Positions 44,995 to 54,176 of a stretch of DNA of 64,000 nucleotides are shown here, one piece after another (within the stretch, counting starts at the first letter, position 1; each line of letters starts with the position of its first letter). The DNA comes from Chitinophagaceae bacterium (GTDB lineage: Bacteria; Bacteroidota; Bacteroidia; Chitinophagales; Chitinophagaceae). The notes below the pieces were generated by a model that did no database searches, had not been told where the DNA came from, and saw only the letters and a program-made list of their open reading frames with translations. The stretch covers positions 186,001 through 250,000 of the forward strand of contig JAHBTL010000005.1 in assembly GCA_019638615.1 (NCBI GenBank). The letters are read 5' to 3'. The translations under genes were made by a program, and so were the position numbers.

Positions 44995-45923
44995 TGTGTG
45001 GTTAGGTAAGGCGCTATTTTTTGAAAGACTCCTTCTGTAACAAGATGAATCTCTTTTAGTTGGTCAATAGAATCAATGTTACCATGCTGCATGCGATACT
45101 GGATAACGGCATTACCCAACTGATATTTTATATATGGATGCGCTTTTAATATATCAAGCGAAGCCGTGTTAATATTTAACTTATGTACATTGGAGCCGGA
45201 GCAGGTAAGATGGTTTCTGATCTTCTGATATACCGTATCATGAATGCCATATACTTCGGCGATCTGCTCAACGGAGTAAAATCCACCCAGTTTATCCCGG
45301 AAATGAACAATGCGCCCAGCCAGCTTACTGCCAATTCCCGGCAGTTTGATAAACGCCGTTGTATCTGCGGAGTTGATATCAACCGGTTCTTTCGCGTTGT
45401 CGGTTACCGGTTTGTAGACCGATATAGGCATTGTCTTTTCGTTGTATTTGCCTGGCTTTCCTATTCTTGCATAAGGCAATAACCGGTTGTAATCTTCTTT
45501 TTTTAAACCGAATATTTTACCCATATCTTCCGGTTTATAAAACTGTCCTCCCTTTGAAATATAGTTTTCAATTGTCTGGATGGTGCGATCGCTTATTCCA
45601 AGCTGTTGCCAGCCGGCCGGGGATAAAGTATTGGGATCAAAATAAAACAGGGAAGGTGACGGGCTGGCTTTACCGGGTGTTATAAACGACTGAACCGTGT
45701 CTGTGCCATGAGTATCAGCATGCTCATCATTATCCCTTAGCCGGGCTTTATAGGCAGCCACTTCCTGCCTGAAAACAACTGCTTCTTTTTCATTAACGAC
45801 ATTATTTTTACCGGGGAACAACGAGGGAAATATCCATACACAGGATATAATAAAGAGCAATACAATAATGCCTGTGCGTTCTTTTTTTGAGAAGTTAAAA
45901 TACTCCCTGGTGCGGTTAGCCAT
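44991..45923 (-). CDS. Membrane-anchored helix-hairpin-helix protein, ComEA-like
   Basis: A 310-residue protein with one N-terminal membrane helix (GIIVLLFIISCVWIFPSLF, about 18-36) and three ComEA-type helix-hairpin-helix blocks facing the periplasm: about 90-135 (FDPNTLSPAGWQQLGISD), about 178-235 (DINSADTTAFIKLPGIGSKL) and about 245-305 (LNINTASLDILKAHPYIKYQ). ComEA proteins bind incoming DNA in competence; the Bacteroidota members with several blocks are not characterised, so DNA uptake is plausible but unproven. No other competence genes are next to it. Confidence 0.88.
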   Translation of the reverse strand: MANRTREYFNFSKKERTGIIVLLFIISCVWIFPSLFPGKNNVVNEKEAVVFRQEVAAYKARLRDNDEHADTHGTDTVQSFITPGKASPSPSLFYFDPNTLSPAGWQQLGISDRTIQTIENYISKGGQFYKPEDMGKIFGLKKEDYNRLLPYARIGKPGKYNEKTMPISVYKPVTDNAKEPVDINSADTTAFIKLPGIGSKLAGRIVHFRDKLGGFYSVEQIAEVYGIHDTVYQKIRNHLTCSGSNVHKLNINTASLDILKAHPYIKYQLGNAVIQYRMQHGNIDSIDQLKEIHLVTEGVFQKIAPYLTTH

Positions 45924-46017
45924 GATGTTGCGTTTATATTTCTATACGTAAGTTAGTTTATTATATGAACATCTCAGGCAAAGTAATGTATGTTTTGGGG
46001 TTAGAAGAATACGTTAC

Positions 46018-46395
46018 TTATAATATAAAACGTATAGCGGAGAGCTCTTTTCCCACTTGCTGAATGCCGTTCAGAATTCTTTTGGTTTGTGCAGGGGAGG
46101 ATTTTTTAATCCCTTTCACATATTGTGCAAGCAAACTCTGGTTCATACCCAGCCTTTCCGAAAGAGCTTTTACGTTGATTACTTTATAAAAATCAATAAA
46201 CTGCTGCAGATCCAATTTTATTTTGAGATCCTCTTCTGTCACAAGTATATCTTTATCTTCAAAATACAGGGTAAGCGCTTCAATCATATTCGATTTTAGT
46301 TCTTCAAGCGAAGTACCAATGGTATATACAGGAAATTTTTCCGAATAAGCTGAAAATCCTGTTTTGGTTTTTTCAATGATCATTTCAACTTTCAT
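46018..46395 (-). CDS. HicB-like protein with C-terminal helix-turn-helix, no HicA partner
   Basis: The protein has 125 residues. The first part (about 1-55) is a HicB fold: KVEMIIEKTKTGFSAYSEKF, with YTIGTSLEELKSNMIEALTL. The second part (about 65-125) is a helix-turn-helix, NVKALSERLGMNQSLLAQYV, as in HicB antitoxins that repress their own operon. No HicA-sized gene lies on either side: upstream is the metallo-hydrolase, 13 bases away, and downstream the gap is 94 bases. It may be an orphan antitoxin kept as a regulator. ATG 46395 is preferred to a GTG at 46404. Confidence 0.82.
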   Translation of the reverse strand: MKVEMIIEKTKTGFSAYSEKFPVYTIGTSLEELKSNMIEALTLYFEDKDILVTEEDLKIKLDLQQFIDFYKVINVKALSERLGMNQSLLAQYVKGIKKSSPAQTKRILNGIQQVGKELSAIRFIL

Positions 46396-46408
46396 ATCAC
46401 ACATTATT

Positions 46409-47197
46409 TTAACCGAATGCGGGTATTTGTATCGTTAACTGGTCATACGCCAGCTCTATCCCGTCCGGCAAGGTTTTACTTACCTCTTCGTGCTTACCCA
46501 ACTGGTGACTGATATGAGTAAAATAGGCCCGGGGTATATTGAGCTCTTGAACGAGGGCTGTCGCCTCGCTGAGCGAAAAATGAGAAATATGTTTTTCTTT
46601 GCGCAAAGCATTTACCACCAGTATATCGCTGCCTTTTATTTTTTCTTTGCTGGGTTCATCTATCCGGTTGGCATCTGTTACATAGGTGAATTTTCCAAAA
46701 CGAAAGCCCAGCACGGGCATATGTAGGTGCCATACCTGTATAGGAGTAATCGTAATGTCGCCTATTGTGAATGGCTCGGTTGAAATGATATTCTGACGGA
46801 TGTTAGGGGCGCCCGGGTATTTTTGTTCGGCAAACGCGTAAGGGAATTCCCTGATAATGACTTCCAGCGTCATTTCAGTACCATATATCTCCATTGCCTT
46901 TCCCGAAAAATAATTAAAGCCCCTTACATCGTCCAGCCCTGCTACGTGATCCTTGTGCGCATGCGTATAAATGATCGCGTCCAGTCGTTTTACACCGGCC
47001 CTCAGCATTTGATAACGGAAATCGGGTCCTGAATCTACAGCAATAGTGGTTTGCGCTGTTTGTACCAGTATGCTGGAACGTAATCGGTTGTCTTTTTTGT
47101 TGGCAGAGGTACAAACCGCACAATCGCACCCGATCATGGGAACACCGCTGCTTGTACCGGTTCCTAAAAATGTAATTGTAACGGGGGGATAGCTCAC
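46409..47197 (-). CDS. MBL-fold hydrolase, PhnP-like, GTG start
   Basis: A 262-residue metallo-beta-lactamase fold protein. FLGTGTSSGVPMIGCDCAVC matches the PhnP/lipoate-synthase-linked branch, including the cysteine pair that can bind a structural zinc. The active site is THAHKDHVAGLDD, with YFTHISHQLGKH near the end. PhnP is a phosphodiesterase for cyclic ribose phosphates; the substrate here is unknown. The start is GTG 47197: no in-frame ATG is near, and an exact -7 box ends five bases before it, which predicts a leaderless mRNA. Confidence 0.86.
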   Translation of the reverse strand: MSYPPVTITFLGTGTSSGVPMIGCDCAVCTSANKKDNRLRSSILVQTAQTTIAVDSGPDFRYQMLRAGVKRLDAIIYTHAHKDHVAGLDDVRGFNYFSGKAMEIYGTEMTLEVIIREFPYAFAEQKYPGAPNIRQNIISTEPFTIGDITITPIQVWHLHMPVLGFRFGKFTYVTDANRIDEPSKEKIKGSDILVVNALRKEKHISHFSLSEATALVQELNIPRAYFTHISHQLGKHEEVSKTLPDGIELAYDQLTIQIPAFG

Positions 47198-47201
47198 GCA
47201 T

Positions 47202-47209
47202 CAAAGCTA
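47202..47209 (-). promoter_or_regulatory. -7 box abutting the PhnP-like start
   Basis: TAGCTTTG on the minus strand is an exact TAnnTTTG. Its last base is five bases from GTG 47197, where transcription itself should begin. Confidence 0.5.
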
Positions 47210-47272
47210 AAAGAAAATGGAGAACAGCAGGAATGAAAATTTATAATAGCATGGCTGCTCCGGCTTTATTTT

Positions 47273-47542
47273 TTATTCGTTTGCCGGCTTTGCCATAATT
47301 TCTTCAAACAGCTTCTGCGATTCGTGCGTGAGTGAATCGAAGCTGATGTTGAGCTGGGGCATAAGATCTGCTATTGTATTGATACGTCCCTCGAGGTTAA
47401 GGAACTTGTTGAGCACTACCACTTTTTTTTGCTGCAGGATACAATAACCGCTCTGGAAAGTGCCTCTTTCGTAACGTACCACATACCCGGCTTCTTCTAA
47501 AATCAATTCTATCCTGTTTAACGTAGATTGGTTATACTTCAT
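47273..47542 (-). CDS. Conserved hypothetical protein, 89 residues
   Basis: This small cytoplasmic protein begins MKYNQSTLNRIELILEEAGY and contains VVRYERGTFQSGYCILQQKK and VVVLNKFLNLEGRINTIADL. I recall very similar proteins as conserved hypotheticals in Bacteroidota, without known function. ATG 47542 is preferred over an upstream ATG at 47596 because TAACTTTG (47549-47556 on the minus strand), an exact -7 box, ends seven bases before it. The transcript would then have a leader of one or two bases. Confidence 0.8.
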   Translation of the reverse strand: MKYNQSTLNRIELILEEAGYVVRYERGTFQSGYCILQQKKVVVLNKFLNLEGRINTIADLMPQLNISFDSLTHESQKLFEEIMAKPANE

Positions 47543-47548
47543 CGCAGA

Positions 47549-47556
47549 CAAAGTTA
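47549..47556 (-). promoter_or_regulatory. -7 box abutting the 89-residue gene
   Basis: TAACTTTG on the minus strand, exact TAnnTTTG, seven bases before ATG 47542. Confidence 0.5.
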
Positions 47557-47646
47557 CTATAAGCATACTTGCTATGGAGCGAACGGTTATCCACATTTGT
47601 GGATAGTAAGATGTTGCAGGAATGTTAAGAAAGAAATATCCGATGG

Positions 47647-48600
47647 CTACTTGCTGATGATTTTAATTTCGACACGCCGGTTGGCAAGTTGTTCTGCTTC
47701 ATTTAATTCTTCTGTAAATAATTTCCTGCTTGAGCCAAAGCCTTTGTATCGCATTCTGTCGGCTCCAATGCCATGTCCTTTTAAATAGTCATATACAAAT
47801 TTTGCTCTTTGTATGGAAAGGTCGCGCGTGCCTGTATCTACGTCTACCGCATCAAGATTGTTTACTTCACAGCAAATATGACCCTGTATTTCTATTTGTA
47901 AAGAGGGAACATAGCGCATTACCAGCAGCAGTTCTTCCAGTATTTTAAATGAAGATGCTATGGGAAAATGCCGACCCCCGATAAAATTGAGATTCTTAAG
48001 CACAATGCTGTCGCCCGTTTTCGTTTCAGTGTCTTTTACAAAATCGTGTATAGTATTAAATTCTTTAGGCCTGGGCTTTTCCTTTTGCGGAGGTGTTGGA
48101 GGGGCTGTGGCTGTTTGCTGAACAGGAGGAGCAGCAGAGGAGGCGGTAGGCGCCGGCCTTACTTTGGGAATACTGCTGATTACGATCTCAACACGTCGGT
48201 TCAGCCACCTGTTTTCCTCGGTGCTGTTGTCGAATAATGGTTTCCGTTTTCCCCAGCCTATTTGCTGTGTTATTAATTTATCCGTTGCGCCTTTAACGTA
48301 TAGATAATCCCTGATGGCAAATACCCTCATCACCGAAAGGGTATCATTATACCCATTGTTGCCAATGCTGTCGCAATGCCCGGTGAGATGAATGTTCTTA
48401 ATAAAACCCTTCTGCATCACGCCAGAAAAAAAGCTGTCTATCGATTGTTTTCCTTTATCGGTAAGTATGAATTTGTCAAAATCAAATTGTACGTAAAGCG
48501 TATCAAGAATTTGCCCTTTTGCAACAGCGCTGTAAAAGAAATACAGGATGAGCAAAAATCCGGGTTTCAGGTAAAACTTTCTTTGTAAAGTTGTAATCAT
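47647..48600 (-). CDS. Protein with two OmpA-like domains joined by a proline-rich linker
   Basis: A 317-residue secreted protein. Signal peptide: GFLLILYFFYSAVAKGQ. The first OmpA-like domain (about 35-145) has VQFDFDKFILTDKGKQSID and ends in NRWLNRRVEIVI; the linker (about 150-180) is rich in proline, alanine and threonine; the second domain (about 195-315) has IQGHICCEV, LSIQRAKFVYDYL and ANRRVEIKI. There is no beta-barrel. OmpA-like domains bind peptidoglycan, so the protein may bridge two sites of the cell wall, or the wall and an envelope complex. The second domain has the insertion VNNLDAVDVDTGTRD before the helix. Confidence 0.88.
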   Translation of the reverse strand: MITTLQRKFYLKPGFLLILYFFYSAVAKGQILDTLYVQFDFDKFILTDKGKQSIDSFFSGVMQKGFIKNIHLTGHCDSIGNNGYNDTLSVMRVFAIRDYLYVKGATDKLITQQIGWGKRKPLFDNSTEENRWLNRRVEIVISSIPKVRPAPTASSAAPPVQQTATAPPTPPQKEKPRPKEFNTIHDFVKDTETKTGDSIVLKNLNFIGGRHFPIASSFKILEELLLVMRYVPSLQIEIQGHICCEVNNLDAVDVDTGTRDLSIQRAKFVYDYLKGHGIGADRMRYKGFGSSRKLFTEELNEAEQLANRRVEIKIISK

Positions 48601-48674
48601 ATCCGGGACAAAATATTAATTACAAGCCATTAAAAAAAATGACATCTCTTCAGGCATTGGCGGCATCTCCTCCT

Positions 48675-50231
48675 TTATTTATTCGTCATCCTTACCACCG
48701 GGATAATCATTTCCTCGATACTAATGCCGCCGTGCTGAAAAGTATTTTTATAATAGTTGGAATAATAGCCATAATTATTAGGATAGCAGAGGTAGCTGTC
48801 CTCTCTTGCAAAAATAAAAGAAGAGTTTACATTGGGTACAGGCAGTCCCACTTCTTTGGGATCGCGGTAGGCAAGCACTTCTTTGGGTTCATAGTTAAGA
48901 TTGCGTCCATGCTTATATCGCAGGTTGGTAGTAGTTTGCTTGTCGCCTACCACTTTGCAGGGCGTTTTAACCCTTACGCTGCCATGGTCGGTAGCTACGA
49001 TCAGTGTAATGGGTTTGTCGGCGATTTTTTTCAATGCCTGGTGTAAAGGGGAATGCTCAAACCAACTGGTGGTAAGGCTTCGGTAGCTCGACTCATCGCT
49101 GGCCAGTTCTTTCAGTACTTCCATTTCTGTACGGGCATGGCTCAGCATGTCAACGAAATTGTACACTATCACATTTAAGTCGTTCTGCAGCAGGTTGTGA
49201 ATATTGTCAACCAGTTTCTGCCCGTCCTGGTGATTGACCACTTTTGTATAGGAGTACCTGGCGTCTCCCTTGCCCAGGCGCTTTAGCTGTGCTTTCAAAA
49301 ACTCCTCTTCGTGCAGGTTCTTACCTCCTTCTTCATCATCGTTTTTCCATTGGGCAGGAAAATTTTTTTCAATGTCAAGCGGCATCATACCGGCGAAAAT
49401 GGCGTTGCGGCTGTATTGGGTAGCGGTGGGCAGTATTGAATAAAATGTTTCTTCTTCATGTATCCTGAAGCTTTCTGAAAAAATCGGCTGAATACTCTTC
49501 CACTGATCGTAACGCAGGTTGTCTATCAGCGCTACAAAAAGCGGTTTTCCTTTTTCCAGATGGGGCAATACTTTATAGCGGAGCAGGGTATGGCTCATAA
49601 TAGGGGCATCCGTACTTTTGGGATTTACCCACGACGCATAATTTTTGCTGATGAATTTAAAAAACTCTGTATTGGCCTCATTTTTCTGAGTTTGAAATAC
49701 TTCCCGCATTTCAGGACTGTCGCTTTTCTCCATCTCCAGTTCCCAATACACCAGCTTTTTATACAGGTCCATCCATTCGTTGTAATTGGGGTTGCTGTTC
49801 AATGCCATAAACAGGTTGCGGAACTCCTGCTGGTAGGCACTGGTGGTTTTTTCGGCTACCAGCCTGCGGTTGTCTATTATTTTTTTTAAGCTCAGCAGTA
49901 CCTGGTTAGGGTTAACGGGCTTTATCAGGTAATCGCTTATCTGCGACCCGATGGCATCGTCCATCAGGTTTTCTGTTTCGTTTTTGGTGATCAGCACTAC
50001 CGGTAGTTGCTGGTTGATCTCCTTGATCTTTGCCAGTGTTTCCAGTCCGGTAATACCCGGCATTGTTTCATCCAGCAGTACTACATCAATGATATTTTCC
50101 TTTACAAAATCCAGCGCGTCATACCCATTGGTAAGCGTGTGCACTTCATATCCTTTGTTTTCAAGAAAAAGCTTTTGCGACTGCAGGCTTTCCATTTCAT
50201 CATCCACCCAAAGTATTTTTGCCAGAGACAT
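48675..50231 (-). CDS. porX: PorX, response regulator with PglZ phosphatase-fold domain
   Basis: A 518-residue two-domain protein. The receiver domain (1-120) has the acidic pair D10-D11, phosphoacceptor D54 in LLDETMPG and K103 region IKPVNP. The C-terminal PglZ domain of the alkaline phosphatase superfamily (about 210-518) carries ALIDNLRYDQW, LPTATQYSRNAIFAG, FVDMLSHARTEM and VATDHGSVRV, the metal ligands. PorX controls the type IX secretion genes together with the PorY kinase and SigP; published work also reports phosphodiesterase activity on cyclic oligonucleotides. PorY is not in the window. The gene is divergent from the lipid A operon. Confidence 0.95.
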   Translation of the reverse strand: MSLAKILWVDDEMESLQSQKLFLENKGYEVHTLTNGYDALDFVKENIIDVVLLDETMPGITGLETLAKIKEINQQLPVVLITKNETENLMDDAIGSQISDYLIKPVNPNQVLLSLKKIIDNRRLVAEKTTSAYQQEFRNLFMALNSNPNYNEWMDLYKKLVYWELEMEKSDSPEMREVFQTQKNEANTEFFKFISKNYASWVNPKSTDAPIMSHTLLRYKVLPHLEKGKPLFVALIDNLRYDQWKSIQPIFSESFRIHEEETFYSILPTATQYSRNAIFAGMMPLDIEKNFPAQWKNDDEEGGKNLHEEEFLKAQLKRLGKGDARYSYTKVVNHQDGQKLVDNIHNLLQNDLNVIVYNFVDMLSHARTEMEVLKELASDESSYRSLTTSWFEHSPLHQALKKIADKPITLIVATDHGSVRVKTPCKVVGDKQTTTNLRYKHGRNLNYEPKEVLAYRDPKEVGLPVPNVNSSFIFAREDSYLCYPNNYGYYSNYYKNTFQHGGISIEEMIIPVVRMTNK

Positions 50232-50258
50232 TGATTTTTATTTTTATGTTTAACAGGT

Positions 50259-50294
50259 CAAATGTAGGTATTCATTTCCCGCTTTTTACCTTTG
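50259..50294. promoter_or_regulatory. Divergent -7 boxes of porX and the lipid A operon
   Basis: On the minus strand TACATTTG (50259-50266) lies 28 bases before the porX ATG. On the plus strand TACCTTTG (50287-50294) lies 33 bases before the HD-hydrolase ATG. Both match TAnnTTTG. The boxes are only 20 bases apart, so the two transcripts start back to back and regulator binding at one should affect the other. Confidence 0.55.
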
Positions 50295-50326
50295 CACCTG
50301 TTCCGTTATTTTTTTAACATTTTTGC

Positions 50327-51541
50327 ATGTCTTTCAGAAAAATCATCAACGATCCGGTATATGGGTTCATTACCATAGACAACCCGTTGATCTCAGAGAT
50401 CATTTCGCATCCGTGGTACCAGCGTTTGCGGCGTATCAAACAAATGGCGCTGGCGCATCTGGTATACCCGGGGGCCGTACATACCAGGCTGCATCACTCG
50501 TTAGGAGCCTACCATTTAATGGGAAATGCCCTGAATGAATTAAAAAGCAAAGGTGTTGATATAAGCAATGAGGAAGAGACGGGCGCTAAGATCGCTATCC
50601 TTTTGCACGATATCGGGCATGGCCCTTTTTCGCACGCCCTGGAAAACGTGCTGATGGAAAATGTGCGCCATGAAGAGTTGTCGCTGCTTTTAATGGAAGA
50701 ACTGAACCGGCAGTTCAACGGTCAGTTGCAAACAGCCATTGATATTTTTACGAACAGGTATTCCAAGCCATTCCTGCACCAGTTGATCAGCGGCCAGTTA
50801 GACGTTGACCGGATGGACTATCTTACCCGCGACAGCTTTTTTACCGGCGTAAATGAGGGGGTAATCGGATATGACCGCATCATAAAAATGCTTGCCGTAC
50901 ACAACGGTGCGTTGATGGTGGAAGAAAAAGCCATTTACTCCATAGAGAAATTCCTGGTGGCCCGCAGGCTGATGTACTGGCAGGTATATTTGCATAAAAC
51001 AGTGTTAGGCGCTGAAATGCTGCTGGTAAAAATACTGGAACGAGCCCGCGAAGCAGGGCTTGAAAACCCCGACAGCATACAGGAGGGTACTCTGAAAATG
51101 TTCCTGCTGAACCGGTACGAAGGACGGATCGCGGATCACCTCGATGCTTTTTGCCGCCTGGATGATACAGACGTCATAGCAGCCATAAAAAGCTGGTGCT
51201 ATCACCCCGATAAAGTGTTGTCTCTTTTATGCGAAGCTGTCATGAACCGCCACTTATTAAAAGTGCGTTTGCAAAATACGCCCATCGAAGGGCAGGATTT
51301 AGACAGGGCACGGAAAGAAATGATGAAGACTTTCGACATAGATGAAAAAGCCGCCGCTTACCTGGCTTTTACCGGTATCGCGGAAAACCGTACTTATAAT
51401 CCTTTCAACGAAAAAATCAACATTCTTTTTAAGGATGGAACGGTAAAAGATATATCGCAGGTTGATAATGCGCTCATACAACATAACCTGTCGAGCCCTG
51501 TAAAAAAATTTTACATTTGTTATTTTAAACAACCTTTATGA
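50327..51541 (+). CDS. HD-domain phosphohydrolase, dNTPase-like
   Basis: A 404-residue HD-superfamily protein. Metal ligands are in HTRLHHSLGAYHL (about residue 50), ILLHDIGHGPFSHALE (HD pair, about 88-100) and QLDVDRMDYLTRDSFFTG (about 155-172), the last typical of SAMHD1-like proteins and of bacterial dGTPase-like phosphohydrolases. The nucleotide substrate is unknown. It starts the operon HD-lpxD-lpxC/fabZ-lpxA-ABC, an order I recall from many Bacteroidota, and its stop overlaps the lpxD start (ATGA). Confidence 0.92.
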   Translation: MSFRKIINDPVYGFITIDNPLISEIISHPWYQRLRRIKQMALAHLVYPGAVHTRLHHSLGAYHLMGNALNELKSKGVDISNEEETGAKIAILLHDIGHGPFSHALENVLMENVRHEELSLLLMEELNRQFNGQLQTAIDIFTNRYSKPFLHQLISGQLDVDRMDYLTRDSFFTGVNEGVIGYDRIIKMLAVHNGALMVEEKAIYSIEKFLVARRLMYWQVYLHKTVLGAEMLLVKILERAREAGLENPDSIQEGTLKMFLLNRYEGRIADHLDAFCRLDDTDVIAAIKSWCYHPDKVLSLLCEAVMNRHLLKVRLQNTPIEGQDLDRARKEMMKTFDIDEKAAAYLAFTGIAENRTYNPFNEKINILFKDGTVKDISQVDNALIQHNLSSPVKKFYICYFKQPL

Positions 51542-52584
51542 CGTTTACAGCAGCCCAGATAGCCATGCTCATCAACGCTAAAATTGAAGGGAATCCTGAA
51601 GCATCGGTGGGTTCATTCAGCAAAATTGAAGAAGCGAAGGAAGGGCAGCTTGCTTTTTTGGCAAACCCCAAATATGAGGAATACCTGTATACCACAGGAG
51701 CATCCATCATTATTGTAAACGATTCACTCGAGCTGAAAGGAAAGGTACAGGGCACGCTTCTCAGGGTGCCTGATGCGTATACGGCTTTTGCCGGCTTACT
51801 TGCCAAATACCAGCAAATGGTTTCCCGGCAACTGACCGGTATCCAGCAGCCTTCTTACATTAGCGCCTCCGCCAAGCTGGGTGAGCAGGTGTTCGTGGGG
51901 GCATTTGCTTATATAGGCGAAAACGTGGTAATTGGCAATGGGGTAAAAATATATCCGAATGTGTTTATCGGCAATGATGTTGTTATAGAGGATAATACTA
52001 TAATACACCCCTCGGTAAGCATTTATTATGGTTGCAGGGTAGGTAAAAATGTTACCATACATGCGGGCTCCGTAATAGGGGGCGATGGCTTTGGGTTTGC
52101 GCCACAGGCGGATGGCAGCTTTACAAAAGTGCCGCAAATCGGCAATGTTGTTATAGAAGACAATGTGGAAGTAGGCTCCAATGCCACAATAGACCGTGCA
52201 ACGATCGGATCTACCATTATCCGGGCAGGCGCCAAGCTCGATAATCTTATCCAGATAGCGCATAATGTTGAAGTGGGTAATAATACGGTAATAGCGGCCC
52301 AGGCAGGCGTAAGCGGCAGCACCAAGGTAGGTAAAAATGTAATGATAGGCGGACAGGCGGGTATTGTAGGTCATATTTCAATAGCCGACGGCGCCAAAAT
52401 AAACGCCCAGAGCGGGGTAAGTAAATCCATTAAACAGCCCGGTGGTGCTGTAACCGGCTCTCCGGCCTACGACTATACCAGTGCCTTGCGTAGCCAGGCC
52501 CTCTCCCGGAGGTTACCTGAACTGGAAAAAAGGATACAGGAACTGGAAGCTTTTATCAAACAACTTGTATCCGAAAAAGTTTAA
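51538..52584 (+). CDS. lpxD: UDP-3-O-(3-hydroxyacyl)glucosamine N-acyltransferase
   Basis: A 348-residue left-handed beta-helix enzyme of lipid A synthesis that adds the second hydroxyacyl chain from acyl-ACP. The N-terminal uridine-binding domain (about 1-100, with SKIEEAKEGQLAFLANPKYE) is followed by hexapeptide repeats (about 105-315) including the histidine region GGDGFGFAP, NVEVGSNATIDRATIG and IQIAHNVEVGNNT (catalytic histidine). The C-terminus has a coiled helix (LPELEKRIQELEAFIKQLVS). Length is usual. Translation is coupled to the HD gene by the four-base overlap. Confidence 0.96.
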   Translation: MTFTAAQIAMLINAKIEGNPEASVGSFSKIEEAKEGQLAFLANPKYEEYLYTTGASIIIVNDSLELKGKVQGTLLRVPDAYTAFAGLLAKYQQMVSRQLTGIQQPSYISASAKLGEQVFVGAFAYIGENVVIGNGVKIYPNVFIGNDVVIEDNTIIHPSVSIYYGCRVGKNVTIHAGSVIGGDGFGFAPQADGSFTKVPQIGNVVIEDNVEVGSNATIDRATIGSTIIRAGAKLDNLIQIAHNVEVGNNTVIAAQAGVSGSTKVGKNVMIGGQAGIVGHISIADGAKINAQSGVSKSIKQPGGAVTGSPAYDYTSALRSQALSRRLPELEKRIQELEAFIKQLVSEKV

Positions 52585-52633
52585 ATACAACATGTCATTC
52601 ATAGCAGACTTCTTATACCGAAGGCATAATCCC

Positions 52634-52641
52634 TATCTTTG
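52634..52641 (+). promoter_or_regulatory. -7 box upstream of lpxC-fabZ
   Basis: TATCTTTG matches TAnnTTTG exactly and ends 19 bases before ATG 52660. It shows that lpxC-fabZ can be transcribed apart from lpxD, and that the in-frame TTG at 52639 is not the start. Confidence 0.5.
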
Positions 52642-52659
52642 ACACCTAATCAACCAACG

Positions 52660-54063
52660 ATGGAAGCGAATTTTAATCCAGATAAGCAGCATACTTTAAA
52701 ATCGGCTATAAGCATTTCAGGCACAGGGTTACACACTGGTATTAAGGTAGATATGACACTGAACCCTGCAAACCCGGGTTTTGGTATTCAGTTTCAACGC
52801 GTTGATTTGGCAGGACAGCCCGTTATCAAGGCTGATTGCGACCTGGTTACAGATACTTCCCGTGGAACTACCCTGGAAGATAAAGGCGCTAAGGTAAGCA
52901 CAGTGGAGCATATCCTTGCCGCTTTGGTAGGGATGGGAATAGACAACTGTCTGGTTGAGATCAACGGACCCGAAATTCCTATTATAGATGGAAGCTCTGC
53001 CCCCTTTGTTGAAATAATTGAAGAAGCAGGAGTGATAGAACAGGCTGCAGCAAAAATATGGTATACCATCGACAATAACATAACCTATTACGATGAGGAA
53101 AAGCGGGTGGAAATGGTAGCTGTGCCCTCCATAGAATATAAAATAACGACGCTCATCGACTTTAACAGCCCGGTATTGGGAACACAGCACGCAGGCTTAA
53201 AGCACATGCGGGATTTTAGAGAAGAAATTGCACCCTGCCGTACTTTCTGCTTTTTGCATGAACTGGAAATGCTGCTCGACAATAACCTGATAAAAGGCGG
53301 CGACATAAACAATGCGATTGTAATAGTAGACAAGCCGGTAACCGATGGAGAAATGGAGCGGTTGGCCAAAGCCTTTGGCAGAAATAAAATCGAGGTAAAG
53401 AGTGGCGGCTATCTCAATAATCTTGAGCTCCGTTTTCCGAATGAGCCTGCCCGGCACAAGTTGTTGGATATAGTAGGCGACCTGGCGCTGATAGGCACTC
53501 CCGTAAAGGCGCATATCATAGCGAACCGCCCGGGGCATTCTTCCAATGTTAATTTTGCAAAAAAGATCAAGCAATACATTAAGAAAAACAAGCAAATGCT
53601 GGATGTGCCGGTATACGATCCCAACCAGGTGCCGGTATATACAACACAGCAAATTGAAAAAACCCTGCCCCACCGTTACCCGTTTTTGTTGGTAGATAAG
53701 ATCATTGAACTGAGCGATACCCATATAGTAGGTATTAAAAATGTAACATTCAATGAGCCGTTCTTTGTTGGCCATTTTCCGGGCAACCCCGTAATGCCCG
53801 GCGTTTTACAGATAGAGGCATTGGCGCAAACAGGAGGCATACTGGCCATTAACGCGCTGCCTCCGGGAGATTATGATACCTATTTTGTAAAGATGGACGA
53901 CGCGCGGTTCAGGCATAAAGTTGTGCCGGGCGATACCATGATATTAAAAATGGAGCTAACGGCCCCCATCCGGCGTGGGATGTGTGAAATGCGGGGTACC
54001 GTTTATATAGGTAATAAAATCGCTACAGAAGCTACGCTAATGGCTCAATTGGTAAAGCGATAG
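52660..54063 (+). CDS. lpxC/fabZ: Bifunctional LpxC deacetylase / FabZ dehydratase
   Basis: A fusion of 467 residues, as is normal in Bacteroidota. LpxC (about 1-310): the zinc ligands are in STVEHILAAL and in NEPARHKLLDIVGDLALIG, and SGTGLHTG opens the domain. FabZ (about 325-467): LPHRYPFLLVDKI carries the catalytic histidine and VGHFPGNPVMPGVLQIEALA the glutamate helix. LpxC removes the N-acetyl group, the committed step of lipid A synthesis, while FabZ dehydrates hydroxyacyl-ACP, so the fusion sits where lipid A and fatty-acid synthesis compete for hydroxyacyl-ACP. ATG 52660 is taken because of the promoter box upstream. Confidence 0.97.
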   Translation: MEANFNPDKQHTLKSAISISGTGLHTGIKVDMTLNPANPGFGIQFQRVDLAGQPVIKADCDLVTDTSRGTTLEDKGAKVSTVEHILAALVGMGIDNCLVEINGPEIPIIDGSSAPFVEIIEEAGVIEQAAAKIWYTIDNNITYYDEEKRVEMVAVPSIEYKITTLIDFNSPVLGTQHAGLKHMRDFREEIAPCRTFCFLHELEMLLDNNLIKGGDINNAIVIVDKPVTDGEMERLAKAFGRNKIEVKSGGYLNNLELRFPNEPARHKLLDIVGDLALIGTPVKAHIIANRPGHSSNVNFAKKIKQYIKKNKQMLDVPVYDPNQVPVYTTQQIEKTLPHRYPFLLVDKIIELSDTHIVGIKNVTFNEPFFVGHFPGNPVMPGVLQIEALAQTGGILAINALPPGDYDTYFVKMDDARFRHKVVPGDTMILKMELTAPIRRGMCEMRGTVYIGNKIATEATLMAQLVKR

Positions 54064-54176
54064 TGATAGATATTATCTTTTCCTTATTTTTGCGGGCTTT
54101 CAGGTAACGCACCTGACCTTTTTGTATATACTCAATGCTTAATGCCACAGTCAGCACTCCTAATAAGTTACAATCA

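Noticed and set aside
46018-47197. A HicAB or other toxin-antitoxin pair
   Set aside because: No HicA-like frame is found on either strand near the HicB-like gene; the adjacent hydrolase is an MBL-fold enzyme.
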